Below are positions 56,301-64,000 of a DNA stretch of 64,000 nt, one piece after another. The stretch is from contig JANTQA010000047.1 in NCBI GenBank assembly GCA_027625915.1, forward strand, positions 9,486,001 to 9,550,000. Direction: 5' to 3'. Position 1 is the stretch's first letter. Every line of letters starts with the position of its first letter. The translations under genes were made by a program, and so were the position numbers. This DNA comes from Anaeramoeba flamelloides (lineage: Eukaryota; Metamonada; Anaeramoebidae). The notes under the pieces are model-generated. The model was not told where the DNA came from, ran no database searches, and saw only the letters and a program-made list of their open reading frames with translations.

Positions 56301-56426
56301 TGAGGTGCCTAAAACAAAAAAGTGTCTTGCAAAATGAATAGCTGTGATCGTTTCATCATTCAACAGTTGTGATTGAAAATTTTTCAAATTCTTGACTGAA
56401 TATAACAAACTTTCAGGGTTGCTCAT
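53373..56426 (-). CDS. VPS41: VPS41-like HOPS subunit lacking the C-terminal RING
   Basis: A 1,017-residue single-exon frame. VPS41 tethers endosomal and AP-3 vesicles to vacuoles or lysosomes within the HOPS complex. The N terminus is WD40-like (ITAIHFARHFFVLGTSKGSL, FIVDLEGNTIIGQSQ, SACDEGNIMIWNWF). Residues of roughly 220-430 are a Lys/Asn/Ser-rich insert. The second half is collinear with VPS41 by recall: WVLCYPKELVLIRHLTIAET, FLKAIHLCEKY, YAKFLWEKGEKKKAIFIW, EYWNTFAERLYQSGDLE, FYNCIDTWPIMYSIKLI, YEKALKYLILAKEKRVYEYF and ISMRDVVLLL...EYLEKLAHFL. A second Asn/Asp/Lys insert lies near residues 790-820, and another Asn/Glu/Lys run near residues 920-945. It stops where human VPS41 still has about 270 residues to go (rest of the solenoid and a RING-H2 finger). 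No downstream exon is visible in the 3 kb beyond. Either this lineage lost the C terminus or the gene is truncated. WD40-CHCR relatives such as VPS39 or VPS8 fit less well. Confidence 0.8.
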   Translation of the reverse strand: MSNPESLLYSVKNLKNFQSQLLNDETITAIHFARHFFVLGTSKGSLFIVDLEGNTIIGQSQVHNSTILAIKSRGFEVFSACDEGNIMIWNWFRSKVDKFGNKLNCGISSLFIPRNWKTNQELYIGTMKGTIIRRKESLFSTSDREILRYSLETSGNTKNLRSDNYPSTSSFQENIVIRDLIFKPPNFLIFSVGKLVVVYSEKMGYVTKFDSFSNTNGHLQNKNKNSQQIQTIKKKKKTEKEKEHGKENKNEVIKDKKNIIQKKKKKEKKKKKTKQNKEEKNNFHPSKVNKKKTKKKRSFSPLSPKSFQDISNQPTLNDLKKNYPKSFEKSNKIENIDLSTIKNKNLQNNTLDSDFSGNSVKSFSKISNSESKSESGIYSTVSNSDSETNSNSETATNSNSENELITNNKEKRKTNKKKEEDKDLKMGSNLKKKLEKKTNFSEFILTKKYLVVRVDSFLYFCSAAEWNKGGPKILKIYHSSIPILSIAIEEDLILLLIDDPKTKQRIKYVEIVLLELTNNWELQIIDRCKVKRKLTSDIQNNNKNKIKKTNSNHKTNNKNVNETEKSKMTNPKHNNRVGLFSFSKMIDTKSGPKRGFSTIVENEPNSTFKWVLCYPKELVLIRHLTIAETVLLLTKQCKFLKAIHLCEKYKRKKELIEIANIYAKFLWEKGEKKKAIFIWGDYTLPEANSEYWNTFAERLYQSGDLELLQFTLPFNNRNLLDIKYYDKILEIHLQKGSFKSFYNCIDTWPIMYSIKLITKLVKAKLKELGMHTNGIWNEKFKNKNKEYQKNNQGGDYNDDNQINNNGGGENKILHLEEESQIKITLKISKIGRKNTIEKKKKERNENDPYYLYRSLFKIYEFQTKYEKALKYLILAKEKRVYEYFEEKELWLWFRIQKNNITKKQIQAFKKIKQIQQENNNDNENENENNDKDKNNENRNEINGYNEKDFKMFKKISKPLLKKSKILVQLLKLEKEKIFEQLIVNFEKISMRDVVLLLTNHNILINEYLEKLAHFLKI

Positions 56427-56590
56427 TTTTTGAAAGCTTTTTCAAGGAAGTGATATTCACTTGAAAAATATTCGGAAAAAAGAGAAAAAAAAAAATTTAA
56501 TAAAGGAATAAGATCAATAAAATGATCTAAAAAATCCAGTTTTTTTTTAACAATAAGGTTTACACTTTCTGAAATTTGAAAATAGATTAT

Positions 56591-57321
56591 TTTATCTTAG
56601 GGTTCTCCTTGGTCGACATTAATCCCTTTGTAACTTGTTATTTTGGTTATTAGCTGATCGATCTTTGAATTAATATTAATTTTAATAAAAGTTCATAATA
56701 AGGAATTTTTCACTATTTTTTTAGTTTTTTATGAAATACGAATTTATGAGTCTAAGACTAATAGTTTGGAAGGTAAGTTCGAAAAAAAGGTGATTTGTTG
56801 GTTCAAATATCTATTTCCCTTTTACACAATTACCGTTAAAAAAAAAATCTGATTGTACAGTCAGTTCCACTTTTAAGGCAAAAACTTCAACGAAATTTAA
56901 GGCACAATAAAAATCTTAAAATAAGGCACAAAATCCAGATTCTAGTAAAATAATTTGTAAAAAAAAAAATTCCAAATTTTGGATCTTAATTTGAGATTTT
57001 ATTGTGCCTTAAATTTCGTTGAAAGTTTGTATATTAAAAAAAAAAGATAATTTTATTAAAAACTATAAAGATAAACAAACCTAGATAAAAATTTCAATTA
57101 CCAATACCCACAAAACACATTTTTTTAGAACTTACTTTCCAAACTATTAACCTCACATACATAAAGTCGAATTTCTGAAAAAATTAAGAAATATATTGAT
57201 AAAAATTCCTTATTATAAATTTTTATTAAAATTAATACCAAGTCAAAGATCGATCAGCTAATAACCAAAATAACATGTTATTAAGGGATTAGTGTCGACC
57301 AAGGAGAACCCTAAGATAAAA
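56591..57321. mobile_element. Large palindromic element with about 200-base arms
   Basis: The left arm starts TTTATCTTAGGGTTCTCCTT and continues through GGTCGACATTAATCCCTT and TTATTTTGGTTATTAGCTGA. The right arm is its complement, ending AAGGAGAACCCTAAGATAAA. The arms are about 200 bases with modest divergence. MITE C copy 2 occupies the centre. The motif AAGGGATTAGTGTCGACC in the arm resembles the ends of element K but points outward. No ORF. Confidence 0.8.
56862..57035. mobile_element. MITE family C, copy 2, inside the palindromic element
   Basis: Starts CAGTTCCACTTTTAAGGCA just after TACAGT, continues with AACGAAATTTAAGGCACAAT, and returns as ATTGTGCCTTAAATTTCGTT and GAAAGTTTGTATATTA at the right. 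The outermost right end is lost in an A run. Same family as 17939-18124, whose arms and loop (AGTAAAATAATTTGT) match. Confidence 0.75.
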
Positions 57322-57406
57322 AATTTTGACTTTGATTTTTGTAAATCGTATAATCTCAACTTTATAAAAAGTTGGTAGAAAAGAGTATTTTAAAGGATAA
57401 CTAAAC

Positions 57407-57935
57407 GTTGTTACAGACAAAGAATCCCATCATTGTATGTAAATATCAATTAGTTTTTTTATCAATGGTATTTGTATATTAAAAGAGAAATAAGATCAAT
57501 AATAAACACCAGAAAATAGTTGATACATGCGTGAAATAAAACTAATAAATCAATAGATTTTCGTAAAAATAAAAATACTCAAATTCTTTATGCCCTATTG
57601 ACAAAAAAAAAACAATGTTTATTTTGATACCCTAATTGAAGATCAAATAAAAGTCCAATAGAAATCCGGATAATTTCTATATAATCATTTTTACTTTATC
57701 TATAACCTTAGAGTAACTGAATTTTACCAAGTAACCATCAATAATTTAATAAAAAAAATTTGAAATATTTAGGTGAAAAAAAAAATCGAAAAAAAAGTAA
57801 GTCAAAATGTGCAAAAATGATTTCAATTTTATACAGATGCGAAATAATTTTTTTTATTCTAATATTCATTCAAATTGTTTAAACATATATAATCCACTCT
57901 TCATAACTGTGACCCTTTAAATGGAAAATAATTTA
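57407..57935 (+). repeat. Dispersed repeat family A, copy 4 (no MITE N)
   Basis: Collinear with the other A copies: AATAAACACCAGAAAATAGTT, ATAAAACTAATAAATCAATAG, TAACCTTAGAGTAAC, GTCAAAATGTGCAAAAATGA, AATTGTTTAAACATAT. Lacks MITE N. Begins about 85 bases after the palindromic element. Confidence 0.65.
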
Positions 57936-58239
57936 ATTTGTTAAAGTTTTGTAAAAATTGAATAAATGAAACAATTTCTTCAAAGCGAAGATGAAAAAAA
58001 TTTAAACTAATGAAAAACAAATCTAACAATTTCAAACAGTTTTATTGAATTTATCAGTATTGATCATTTGAGAATTCAACTTTAAACTGATAAAATTGAT
58101 AATTACAAAAAAAAAATTTCGAATTAGACATCAAATTGGAAAAAAAAATATTTGAAACATTAGAAAATGATATTTTTTAGTAAACCACAGACATTTTAGA
58201 AAAATGATAAAAGTATTTTTTTAATATGATTTTGTAAGA

Positions 58240-58510
58240 AATAGGATTATTTTAAAGTTTTTGGTTTTAATAAAGTGAGAAAATTTTACTAAAAAAGGCA
58301 CCTTACTTGTAACTCCAACTTTTATACCACATTTAAATATTGAGTCTTGGCTTTATTAAAAAAGAAAACTTTCCAAAAGTTTTAATTTGATAAAGTATTC
58401 ACTTTTTTGTTAAAAAAAATTACAAAAAAGTTTTAAAAAAGTCCTAACATTTTAAAACAAGACTTTCAAAATTAAAAAATTCTTTTAAAAAAAGTGTTTT
58501 CTAAGGCCAA
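58240..58510 (+). repeat. Dispersed repeat I, copy 2
   Basis: Opposite orientation to 46600-46785. Blocks: ATACCACATTTAAATATTGA, CTTTATTAAAAAAGAAAACTT, AAAAGTTTTAATTTGATAAAG, AAAAAAGTTTTAAAAAAGTCC. Non-coding. No gene is seen between here and 59163. Confidence 0.55.
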
Positions 58511-59163
58511 AAAAACTTAGGAAAAAATATGTTGATTATATCCTTTTCCTTGAGTACTGAATTTTTCAAATTTCTTTTTAAAATCAATTTAATTATTACA
58601 GTTCATTAATTTTTTTTTTTTTTTTGCTTTTTATTGAAAATATAGCAATATATAATATGTTTAAAAATAACAATCAACCAAAATTTATTGATTTATTTTT
58701 TATTATTCTTTTTCCAAAAAATTGATTAAATGGAAAAAATTAAAAAAACTTATTTTGAGTATAACTTTTTTCTCATACACATTGAAAGAATTGGTTCTTA
58801 ATTCAAATAAATTATATGATCAAAATCAAAAAGTTTCAGACTTATTGAATACAACTTCCAAATTTTTATTCAATGGAACGATGAAAGAAAATTTTGATTT
58901 TTTGTGTTGATTTAATATTATTGAATAAAATTTTGTATATATTTAATACTTATATATACTAATTTTCATTAAAAAATGAATTTAAAAAAAGAAATAATAA
59001 TCTTTTAAAAAAATTAAAATCAAAAAAAAATTTGGATTTTGTTTTTTTTTGGTAAAGAATTTGAAAAAACAATAACTTTTATTGTTTCATTTTTTTTTTA
59101 ATATAAAGTGTTCGAAGTTTAAATTTATATTTATTTATTTTTCATATGATAAAAATTGATATT

Positions 59164-62100
59164 TTATAAATATAATCCACTTGTTGGTCTAAATGAATAT
59201 TTTTTAGCTTCTTTTACATACATTTTTTTACGTTCGGGGTTGATCTCTTGTTCATCTTTAAATAATATTGTAAATACTGGTTCTTCAAGTGCAATTAGTG
59301 TTTCAATGGCTAATTCTTGTCTGTCCTGAAGGCTTAAAAGAGTACATCCAGGTATAGCTATATTTTACCAAAAATAAGTATAATAATAATAATAAAATAC
59401 ATCAATGAAGAAATATTTAATTTTTTATCATAAATAATTTAATACCTAAATTTCTGCATTTAAAAAAAAAAAAGATCATTGCTCTTTTAGGTTTATTATA
59501 ATTATTGTTTTGTGAAATATAATTTTAGTTCTAGTTTAACCAAAATAAATTATATTTCAAAATTTGTGACTCACCTGAAATAATAAATTTAAAAAAAAAA
59601 ATATTCTTCAGTTTTCAAGAACAACTAATAATTAAATCTGATTTTTCAATAACTTTTAAATTATTCAAAACATATAAAAGTCTGATATTTTAAAAATTAA
59701 AAAAAATAAAACCTAAAACTCAAAAAAAGCGAATGATAATTTTTGAAATGAACACTACCGATTTTTTATTACTGAACTTTCACTAAAAAAAAGTTAAGAA
59801 GATTTTTTGGGGTAAAATTACAAATGTTTGAATCAGTATGTATTCGCCAATTATTTTATTGGTGAGTAATTTTTAATCTAAATCAAAAAGAACTTGACTC
59901 TATTGATGTATGGACAAATAAAAAAGTCACGAAATTTTTAAAAATCAATCCACACTCTCCAAGAATAATTTATAAAACTGAAGCTAAACTTGACCAAACC
60001 AGAATTTCAATTTATAAAAGAAGATATAAACTCAAAAAGAAATTAGAAATACTTGGTTTTGATCACATTTCACAACTATTAAAAATTTTCAAGAAAAAAG
60101 ATGAAAATATCAATTGGGAAATAGAAAATTTAAAATTATTAAATGCAAATCTAAATAAGTTTAGATAAACATTAATTATAAATAGTTCTGGATGGAAAAG
60201 TCAAGAATATTTAAAAATTATTAGGTATAATAATAATATCAACAAACAGTCGTGTCATAGAATGCTGTCAAGTGCCACAGAGTGCCATCAAGTGCCTAGG
60301 TTTTCTTGGGGTTTTCTATTTTATTTGTGAAGTGGTCTTGGTTTTTTTTGAGGTTTTCTATTTTAAACCCCAATTCAAAATTTTTAACACAATAAAATTC
60401 GATTTGTGAAAAAACAAAACTTATTTAATCAATTCAAGAAGATTTACCAAATTAGAACCATTCACTAATTGAAAATTTAACACTTTTTTATAAATTACAA
60501 TACTCACAAAACAATAAATAAATAATTATTAATACTAATAAATTAAAGAGTGTGTTAAAAATTTTGGAGAGAGCAAAACAAAAAAATACATTAGTAAATT
60601 TGGTTAAATTCTATTAGGAATATTGATAGATCAAATGGTTAGATACTACCAACTAATTTTATTTGAGTTCTTCTAATTGGAACAACTCAACTTTAACACA
60701 AAACCAATGGTTGAAAAAAAAATTGGATCGCAACGAAACAAATTACATAATTAGAACAATGAAATGAAAACAAAAACTAAAAGATGAAAAAATGATTTTC
60801 ATATTTAACAAAAATCAAAATTATCTCCAATTTCAATAAAATTGTATTATTGTGATTGTTTGGAACGTTTTAGCTGTGTGGAAAATTTTGAATTTTAGTT
60901 TATTTGTGAAGTGTTCTAGTTTTTTTTTTTACTTTAGAAATAAACCGAAAATTTATTAAAATTTTCGGTTTATTTCTAAAGTAAAAAAAACCTAACGAAA
61001 ATCTATTATTTTTCCAAATAAACAGAAAACTCAAGAAAACATAACTACGCTTTTCCAGAATTTAAAAGAATTGAATAAAATCTAAGATTTTACTCTATTC
61101 TTTTGAATCCTGGAAAACCAAACCGCGTTTTTTTTTTAATGTAAGGATGTAGCCACGGTAAAGAAAAATTTTTCACTTTTTTACAATTTTGAAGAGGATC
61201 AGAAAATAACATTTTTTACTTTCGGTTGTAACTCATTGAATTTTATTATTTAAAGTACTTTATTCATTAGATTTTTTAAATTTTTTTTTCAAAAGTCTCA
61301 AAGTAATTTCCACAATAGAATGTTGATTTGAATTGCTTAAAATAGTGTTTCGAATGTTGAATGACTTATCTTTTATTCTTATCTCAACATTCTATTGTGG
61401 CATTTAATTTTTTCATTTTTTATTTTTTCATCATTTTTGAATTTTTTTAATCATGGAAACAAAAAGCAATAAGAAAGACTTTTTTTATCAGTGACATTTG
61501 GGATAAATGGATTTTGTTTAAAAAGAACAACAACATTACAATTGGGAGAATCACAAAAGGAAATAAGAATAGGACTTTAATAGCTAAAAGGATTCCAAAA
61601 AAAAAATATAATTATCCCATAACATATCTGGTTAGGGTTTTAAATACTTGGATTTGGTGGAATTGGACAAGTGAATATGATTATATTTTATCAAATTTTA
61701 AACCCCAAAATTACTATAAGTTTTATTCTAAGAATCTAAAATTATCTTATACCAAAAAATATTTAAATAAATAAAAAAAAAATCCAACCAATTTTATCAA
61801 TTCTTTTCTCTTTTTTTTATTGTTTAACATTACTAAAAAAAAAAATATCAAATAATTTTTTAAAATAAATTTTTAGAGAATCTACAATCACACGCCACGA
61901 AAATAAAATACTCTTTTCTCATCTCTCTCAAAATTTTATCATGGCTTATGGTGTAGCTACCCCCTTAAATCAAAGAAATTACACAACAATTTTCCTAATA
62001 CTGATAAATTCTAATAAATTTCAAAAAATTTTTAGTTCAATTACCATTTTTATAAATCTTCAAACTGTTTCTTATAAAACAGTCTCTGACAAAGAATATT

Positions 62101-63086
62101 TTGAAGAACAACTAATTTTACAGAGTTTCTTAACACTTGAATTCATAAAATGCATTATTCTAAGCTTGGAGAATAAAAATTTCAATAAGGAAAATCAAGT
62201 AAAAATTTCCAAACAAAAATTGCAATTTATCAGGATTCACAATTCAAAATCTTTTCTAGGTATTTTTTTCACTACTATATTAAAAATATTTGGACAAAAA
62301 CCTCAAACGTTGAACAATTGTGAGACAATCAAAACTTTGCTCTTTGTTATTTGTACCACAATTTAAAGGGATTCAAATTAGTTTTATAGTTTGCCAGTTT
62401 CCCAGATAAAACCTTACAATTTTGAAAAGTGTCTTAAAATTTTGGTCTCGAAACAGACACAAATTTCAAGCTTTTGGTTGTGAAAAGAAATAAAAAGAAA
62501 AAAAAAGGAGTAAAATATTACACTTTATTTGACAAACAACCATCAAAGAAGCAGCAAAATTGTCTAAGAAATTAGGAGGTTCAAGAGGCAAAACTTTTTG
62601 TACAGTTTTTTCTTGAGACAACTTCATGTGCTCATCGGTTTGGATCATTCTGAGCATGGGCACTTGGCAAGAGAAATTTGATGCGTACCTATCTGCTGCA
62701 AGATTCCCAATCGCTAACACACGTGCTGGTTGGAATTTATTAATTAAAATATTAGCTACAGCCTTTGCAAAATCGGGATGAACATTACGGGGGATTAAGA
62801 TAAATATCTTTCCATTGTCAAAATATAAATCAAAGGATTGCTTTACTTGGCTAATTATAATTTTTCCTATTGGCTTACATTTTGGAAAGTTTGAAATTAA
62901 AAAAGAACAGCCAACCTCTGAAAGCCCTGCAATTAAACACCAAATTTTTTCAATCTTAAATTCTTTGTCCAACTTCAATTCAGGTAGTTTTGGTAATTCA
63001 GGTTCTTCTTCAATTTCTTCGTATTCATCAAAATTTCTTTTTGAGTGGACTAGTTCCCTTTCGGTACAATAAAGAAAATATTGCAT
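59164..63086 (-). CDS. PAC1/PSMG1-like proteasome assembly chaperone
   Basis: Exon 1 (63086-62524) encodes 187 residues from MQYFLYCTEREL. After an acidic EEIEEEPELPKLPEL stretch it carries a folded region ending LPLEPPNFLDNFAASLMVVC, then QIK. The last exon (59357-59164) reads IPGCTLLSLQDRQELAIETL, then IALEEPVF and a short tail ending SGLYL. Together these match the C-terminal half of PSMG1/PAC1 (LExPNxxxxLxAAxLxYCQ, xxxIP, then a C/Y-T-L-xx-D segment and TIEAF), a chaperone that pairs with PAC2 to build the proteasome alpha ring. The likely donor AAAGTGTAAT leaves two bases, whereas the acceptor ATATAG needs one, so the simple join is out of phase. A small middle exon of length 3n+2 or another donor must exist. 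The apparent 3.2 kb intron holds a hairpin cluster, R2d, K3 and plus-strand ORFs. The family call is moderate. Confidence 0.55.
59878..60168 (+). other. ATG-less coding-like frame, possible exon or gene remnant
   Basis: A 96-residue open frame with no ATG near its start. It reads like real protein: IDVWTNKKVTKFLKINPHSP, then YKTEAKLDQTRISIYKRRYK, and a Lys-rich helix-like end INWEIENLKLLNANLNKF. A GTGAGTAATT donor-like sequence lies just upstream (59861) rather than an acceptor. No family recognised; a helix-turn-helix or transposase fragment is one possibility. It sits antisense in the PAC1-like intron. Confidence 0.35.
60245..61140. repeat. Hairpin-cluster family, locus 3, interrupted by R2d
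   Basis: The left part has GTCAAGTGCC, AGAGTGCC and ATCAAGTGCCTAGGTTTTC linkers. After 530 bases of R2d come a perfect 32-base-arm palindrome at 60922-60991 (ACTTTAGAAATAAACCGAAA pairs with TTTCGGTTTATTTCTAAAGT) and another palindrome at 61051-61117 (TTTTCCAGAATTTAAAAGAA with TTCTTTTGAATCCTGGAAAA). Linkers include CCTAACGAAAATCTATTA and CTCAAGAAAACATAAC. The same modules occur at loci 1 and 2. Lies in the PAC1-like intron. Confidence 0.75.
60366..60897 (+). mobile_element. Element R2, copy d, inserted in a hairpin cluster
   Basis: Starts ACCCCAATTCAAAATTTTTA and ends near GTGGAAAATTTTGAATTT, the inverted partner. Collinear with R2c at 12744-13090 and more distantly with R2a and R2b (GATAGATCAAATGGTTAGATA, CAACTCAACTTTAACACAA). 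The hairpin-cluster sequence TTTATTTGTGAAGTG occurs on both sides (60330 and 60900), so this is an insertion into an existing cluster. Confidence 0.75.
61309..61404. repeat. Short perfect inverted repeat
   Basis: CCACAATAGAATGTTGA is followed about 58 bases later by its exact complement TCAACATTCTATTGTGG (17-base arms). Lies within the possible K3 element, about 50 bases upstream of the ATG at 61453. It could be a small transposon, a regulatory hairpin or part of K3. Confidence 0.6.
61453..61774 (+). pseudogene. Small basic protein gene, apparent +1 frameshift in a T run
   Basis: An ATG at 61453 opens METKSNKKDFF and then reaches a stop (TGA) soon after a run of seven T (61480-61486). With one T fewer, the frame would continue into ISDIWDKWILFKKNNNITI and on to TYLVRVLNTWIWWNWTSEYD, ending at TAA 61774, about 107 residues in all. 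The downstream frame is open and coding-like (Trp-rich, basic). The protein is not recognised. It may belong to the possible K3 element. The frameshift could be a real mutation or a homopolymer sequencing error. Confidence 0.4.
61941..62366 (+). CDS. Hypothetical 141-residue protein
   Basis: An ATG-to-TAA frame, MAYGVATPLNQRNYTTIFLI and onward, with two hydrophobic stretches near the N terminus, a charged centre (YKTVSDKEYFEEQLI, LENKNFNKENQVKI) and a C-terminal hydrophobic end. I do not recognise it. The first dozen codons overlap the right end of the possible K3 element, so the start is doubtful. It is antisense within the intron of the PAC1-like gene. Composition is AT-rich and it may not be expressed. 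Confidence 0.3.
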   Translation: MAYGVATPLNQRNYTTIFLILINSNKFQKIFSSITIFINLQTVSYKTVSDKEYFEEQLILQSFLTLEFIKCIILSLENKNFNKENQVKISKQKLQFIRIHNSKSFLGIFFTTILKIFGQKPQTLNNCETIKTLLFVICTTI

Positions 63087-64000
63087 TTGTTGTTATTGTT
63101 TGAATTATTATTAAGAAAAAAAGAACAAGATAAAAAAAATGATTATCTTTTTATTTCTCGTTATTTACTATTTGTTCTCCAGAGTTGAAAAGCGACATAA
63201 GAATCTTGAAAGATTAATTTCGTTAAATTAAATCTTGGGAAAGTTTTATAAACTTTCTCTATGATTATTTTAATTACCGTATTTTTTTCTGGTTTAAAAA
63301 TAGATTTAGTTCAAAGTTAAATATTTCATATTTTTGATAACAAAAGCCCTTGAATCTTATTCTATTTAAGTTTTAATATCTAGGAATTAATTTTTTCTTT
63401 CTTGATTTTCTTTATCCAATTATTTCTCCTTTAAAGTAAGAAGATAAGCTACAAGAGAAACTAATACTCACGTTTGTTATACCTCAATGAAAATTAGATT
63501 GGTGATCTTTAGTTCAGAGACTTCAAAAACTAATAATAAAATATCAAAATTTGTCAAAATTCACAATTAAAATTTCTACTAAAAAATTAAAACAAAAATA
63601 AAAATGAAAAAAAAAATACTTTTGATAATTTATTTTTTTTTTTTCTAAACTTAAATCAATGGTTAAAATAAAATAACAATCTAAAAAAGAAAAATAAAAA
63701 AAATCAGAGAATTATTTTTTTAATCCTAGGCAATAGATAAAAAATGCATAAACAAAGTGCCAATATCAAGATTTCATTTAAAAACACTCAAAGTCAGAGC
63801 CACCATCCTATTATTTAAAATTTTCAAGTTTTTGGTTTGAGGTAATCAGAAATGGTCAATTGTGGGGCCTTTTTTAAATAGTATTTTTTTTCAATCTTGA
63901 TAATCAGATTTGCTTTAGGCCTTACTATTTTTTCCTATACTTTTTTTTTAAAAAAAATCAATTTTCTTGGAATTAAGATTTTTTAATTGTATAGGTATTC
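63087..64000. other. Upstream flank of the PAC1-like gene, nothing recognised
   Basis: AT-rich with A and T runs. No open frame of note, no tRNA-like fold and no repeat shared with the rest of the window was seen. Probably contains the promoter of the minus-strand gene that starts at 63086. Confidence 0.5.

Larger units (their letters stand above)
61139..61972. mobile_element. Possible TIR element K, copy 3, carrying an ORF
   Basis: The left end GTAAGGATGTAGCCACGGTAA and the inverted right end TTTAAGGGGGTAGCTACACCA resemble each other and the K1/K2 ends. Similarity continues inward (CAATTTTGAAGAGGATCAGAA against AAATTTTGAGAGAGATGAGAA). A coding-like frame lies inside at 61453-61774. The evidence is moderate and the right end overlaps the start of the ORF at 61941. 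Confidence 0.4.

Noticed and set aside
1-64000. CRISPR arrays, bacterial operons, ribosome binding sites, rRNA genes, viral or toxin genes
   Set aside because: None seen. Gene structure, introns and families are those of a eukaryotic nuclear genome.

Overview
This is a window from an AT-rich eukaryotic nuclear genome, most likely an amoeboid protist. The pointers are GT-AG introns, intergenic DNA dominated by A/T homopolymers, and proteins loaded with Asn, Lys and Gln runs. The gene set is eukaryotic: ribosomal protein uL11, a heterotrimeric G-protein alpha subunit, a VPS41-like HOPS subunit, a TSET coat subunit, a tandem BTB protein and a likely proteasome-assembly chaperone. The style resembles Anaeramoeba or a dictyostelid-like amoeba. 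The species cannot be fixed from this sequence alone. Among confidently identified genes TAA and TAG both act as stops, so the code looks standard.

Layout. 0.4-0.9 kb: small Asn/Trp-repeat protein. 0.9-6.2 kb: no gene, but repeats (family A with a nested MITE N, two side-by-side R1 elements, a foldback element). 6.2-8.6 kb: vWA protein with a Sec23/24-type zinc finger, two exons. 10.8-11.7 kb: RPL12/uL11, two exons. 11.8-16.5 kb: mobile elements. 16.5-17.4 kb: GIDE/MAPL-like membrane protein. 17.4-20.8 kb: repeats. 20.8-24.7 kb, minus strand: TSET TTRAY2 (TWD40-2) orthologue interrupted by one in-frame TAA. 28.9-33.0 kb, minus strand: double-BTB protein, three exons. 34.4-34.8 kb: hairpin cluster. 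37.7-39.0 kb: orphan basic protein. 39.4-41.2 kb: foldback elements. 44.0-50.3 kb: G-alpha, three exons, with a 5 kb intron full of repeats. 52 kb: one element inserted in another. 53.4-56.4 kb, minus strand: VPS41-like protein without the RING end. 56.6-58.5 kb: palindromic element and repeats. 59.2-63.1 kb, minus strand: PAC1/PSMG1-like gene whose long intron holds a third hairpin cluster and small plus-strand ORFs.

The recognised genes do not form an operon-like unit, though membrane traffic is well represented (TSET coat, HOPS, Sec23/24-finger vWA protein). No transposase was recognised; most repeats are short non-autonomous DNA elements (TIR or foldback type), often nested. Two features stand out: the TTRAY2 gene with its single precise in-frame stop, and a dispersed family of modular hairpin clusters at 34.4, 48.9 and 60.2 kb that I cannot assign to any described class. 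All homology statements are from recall and motif reading; no search was run.
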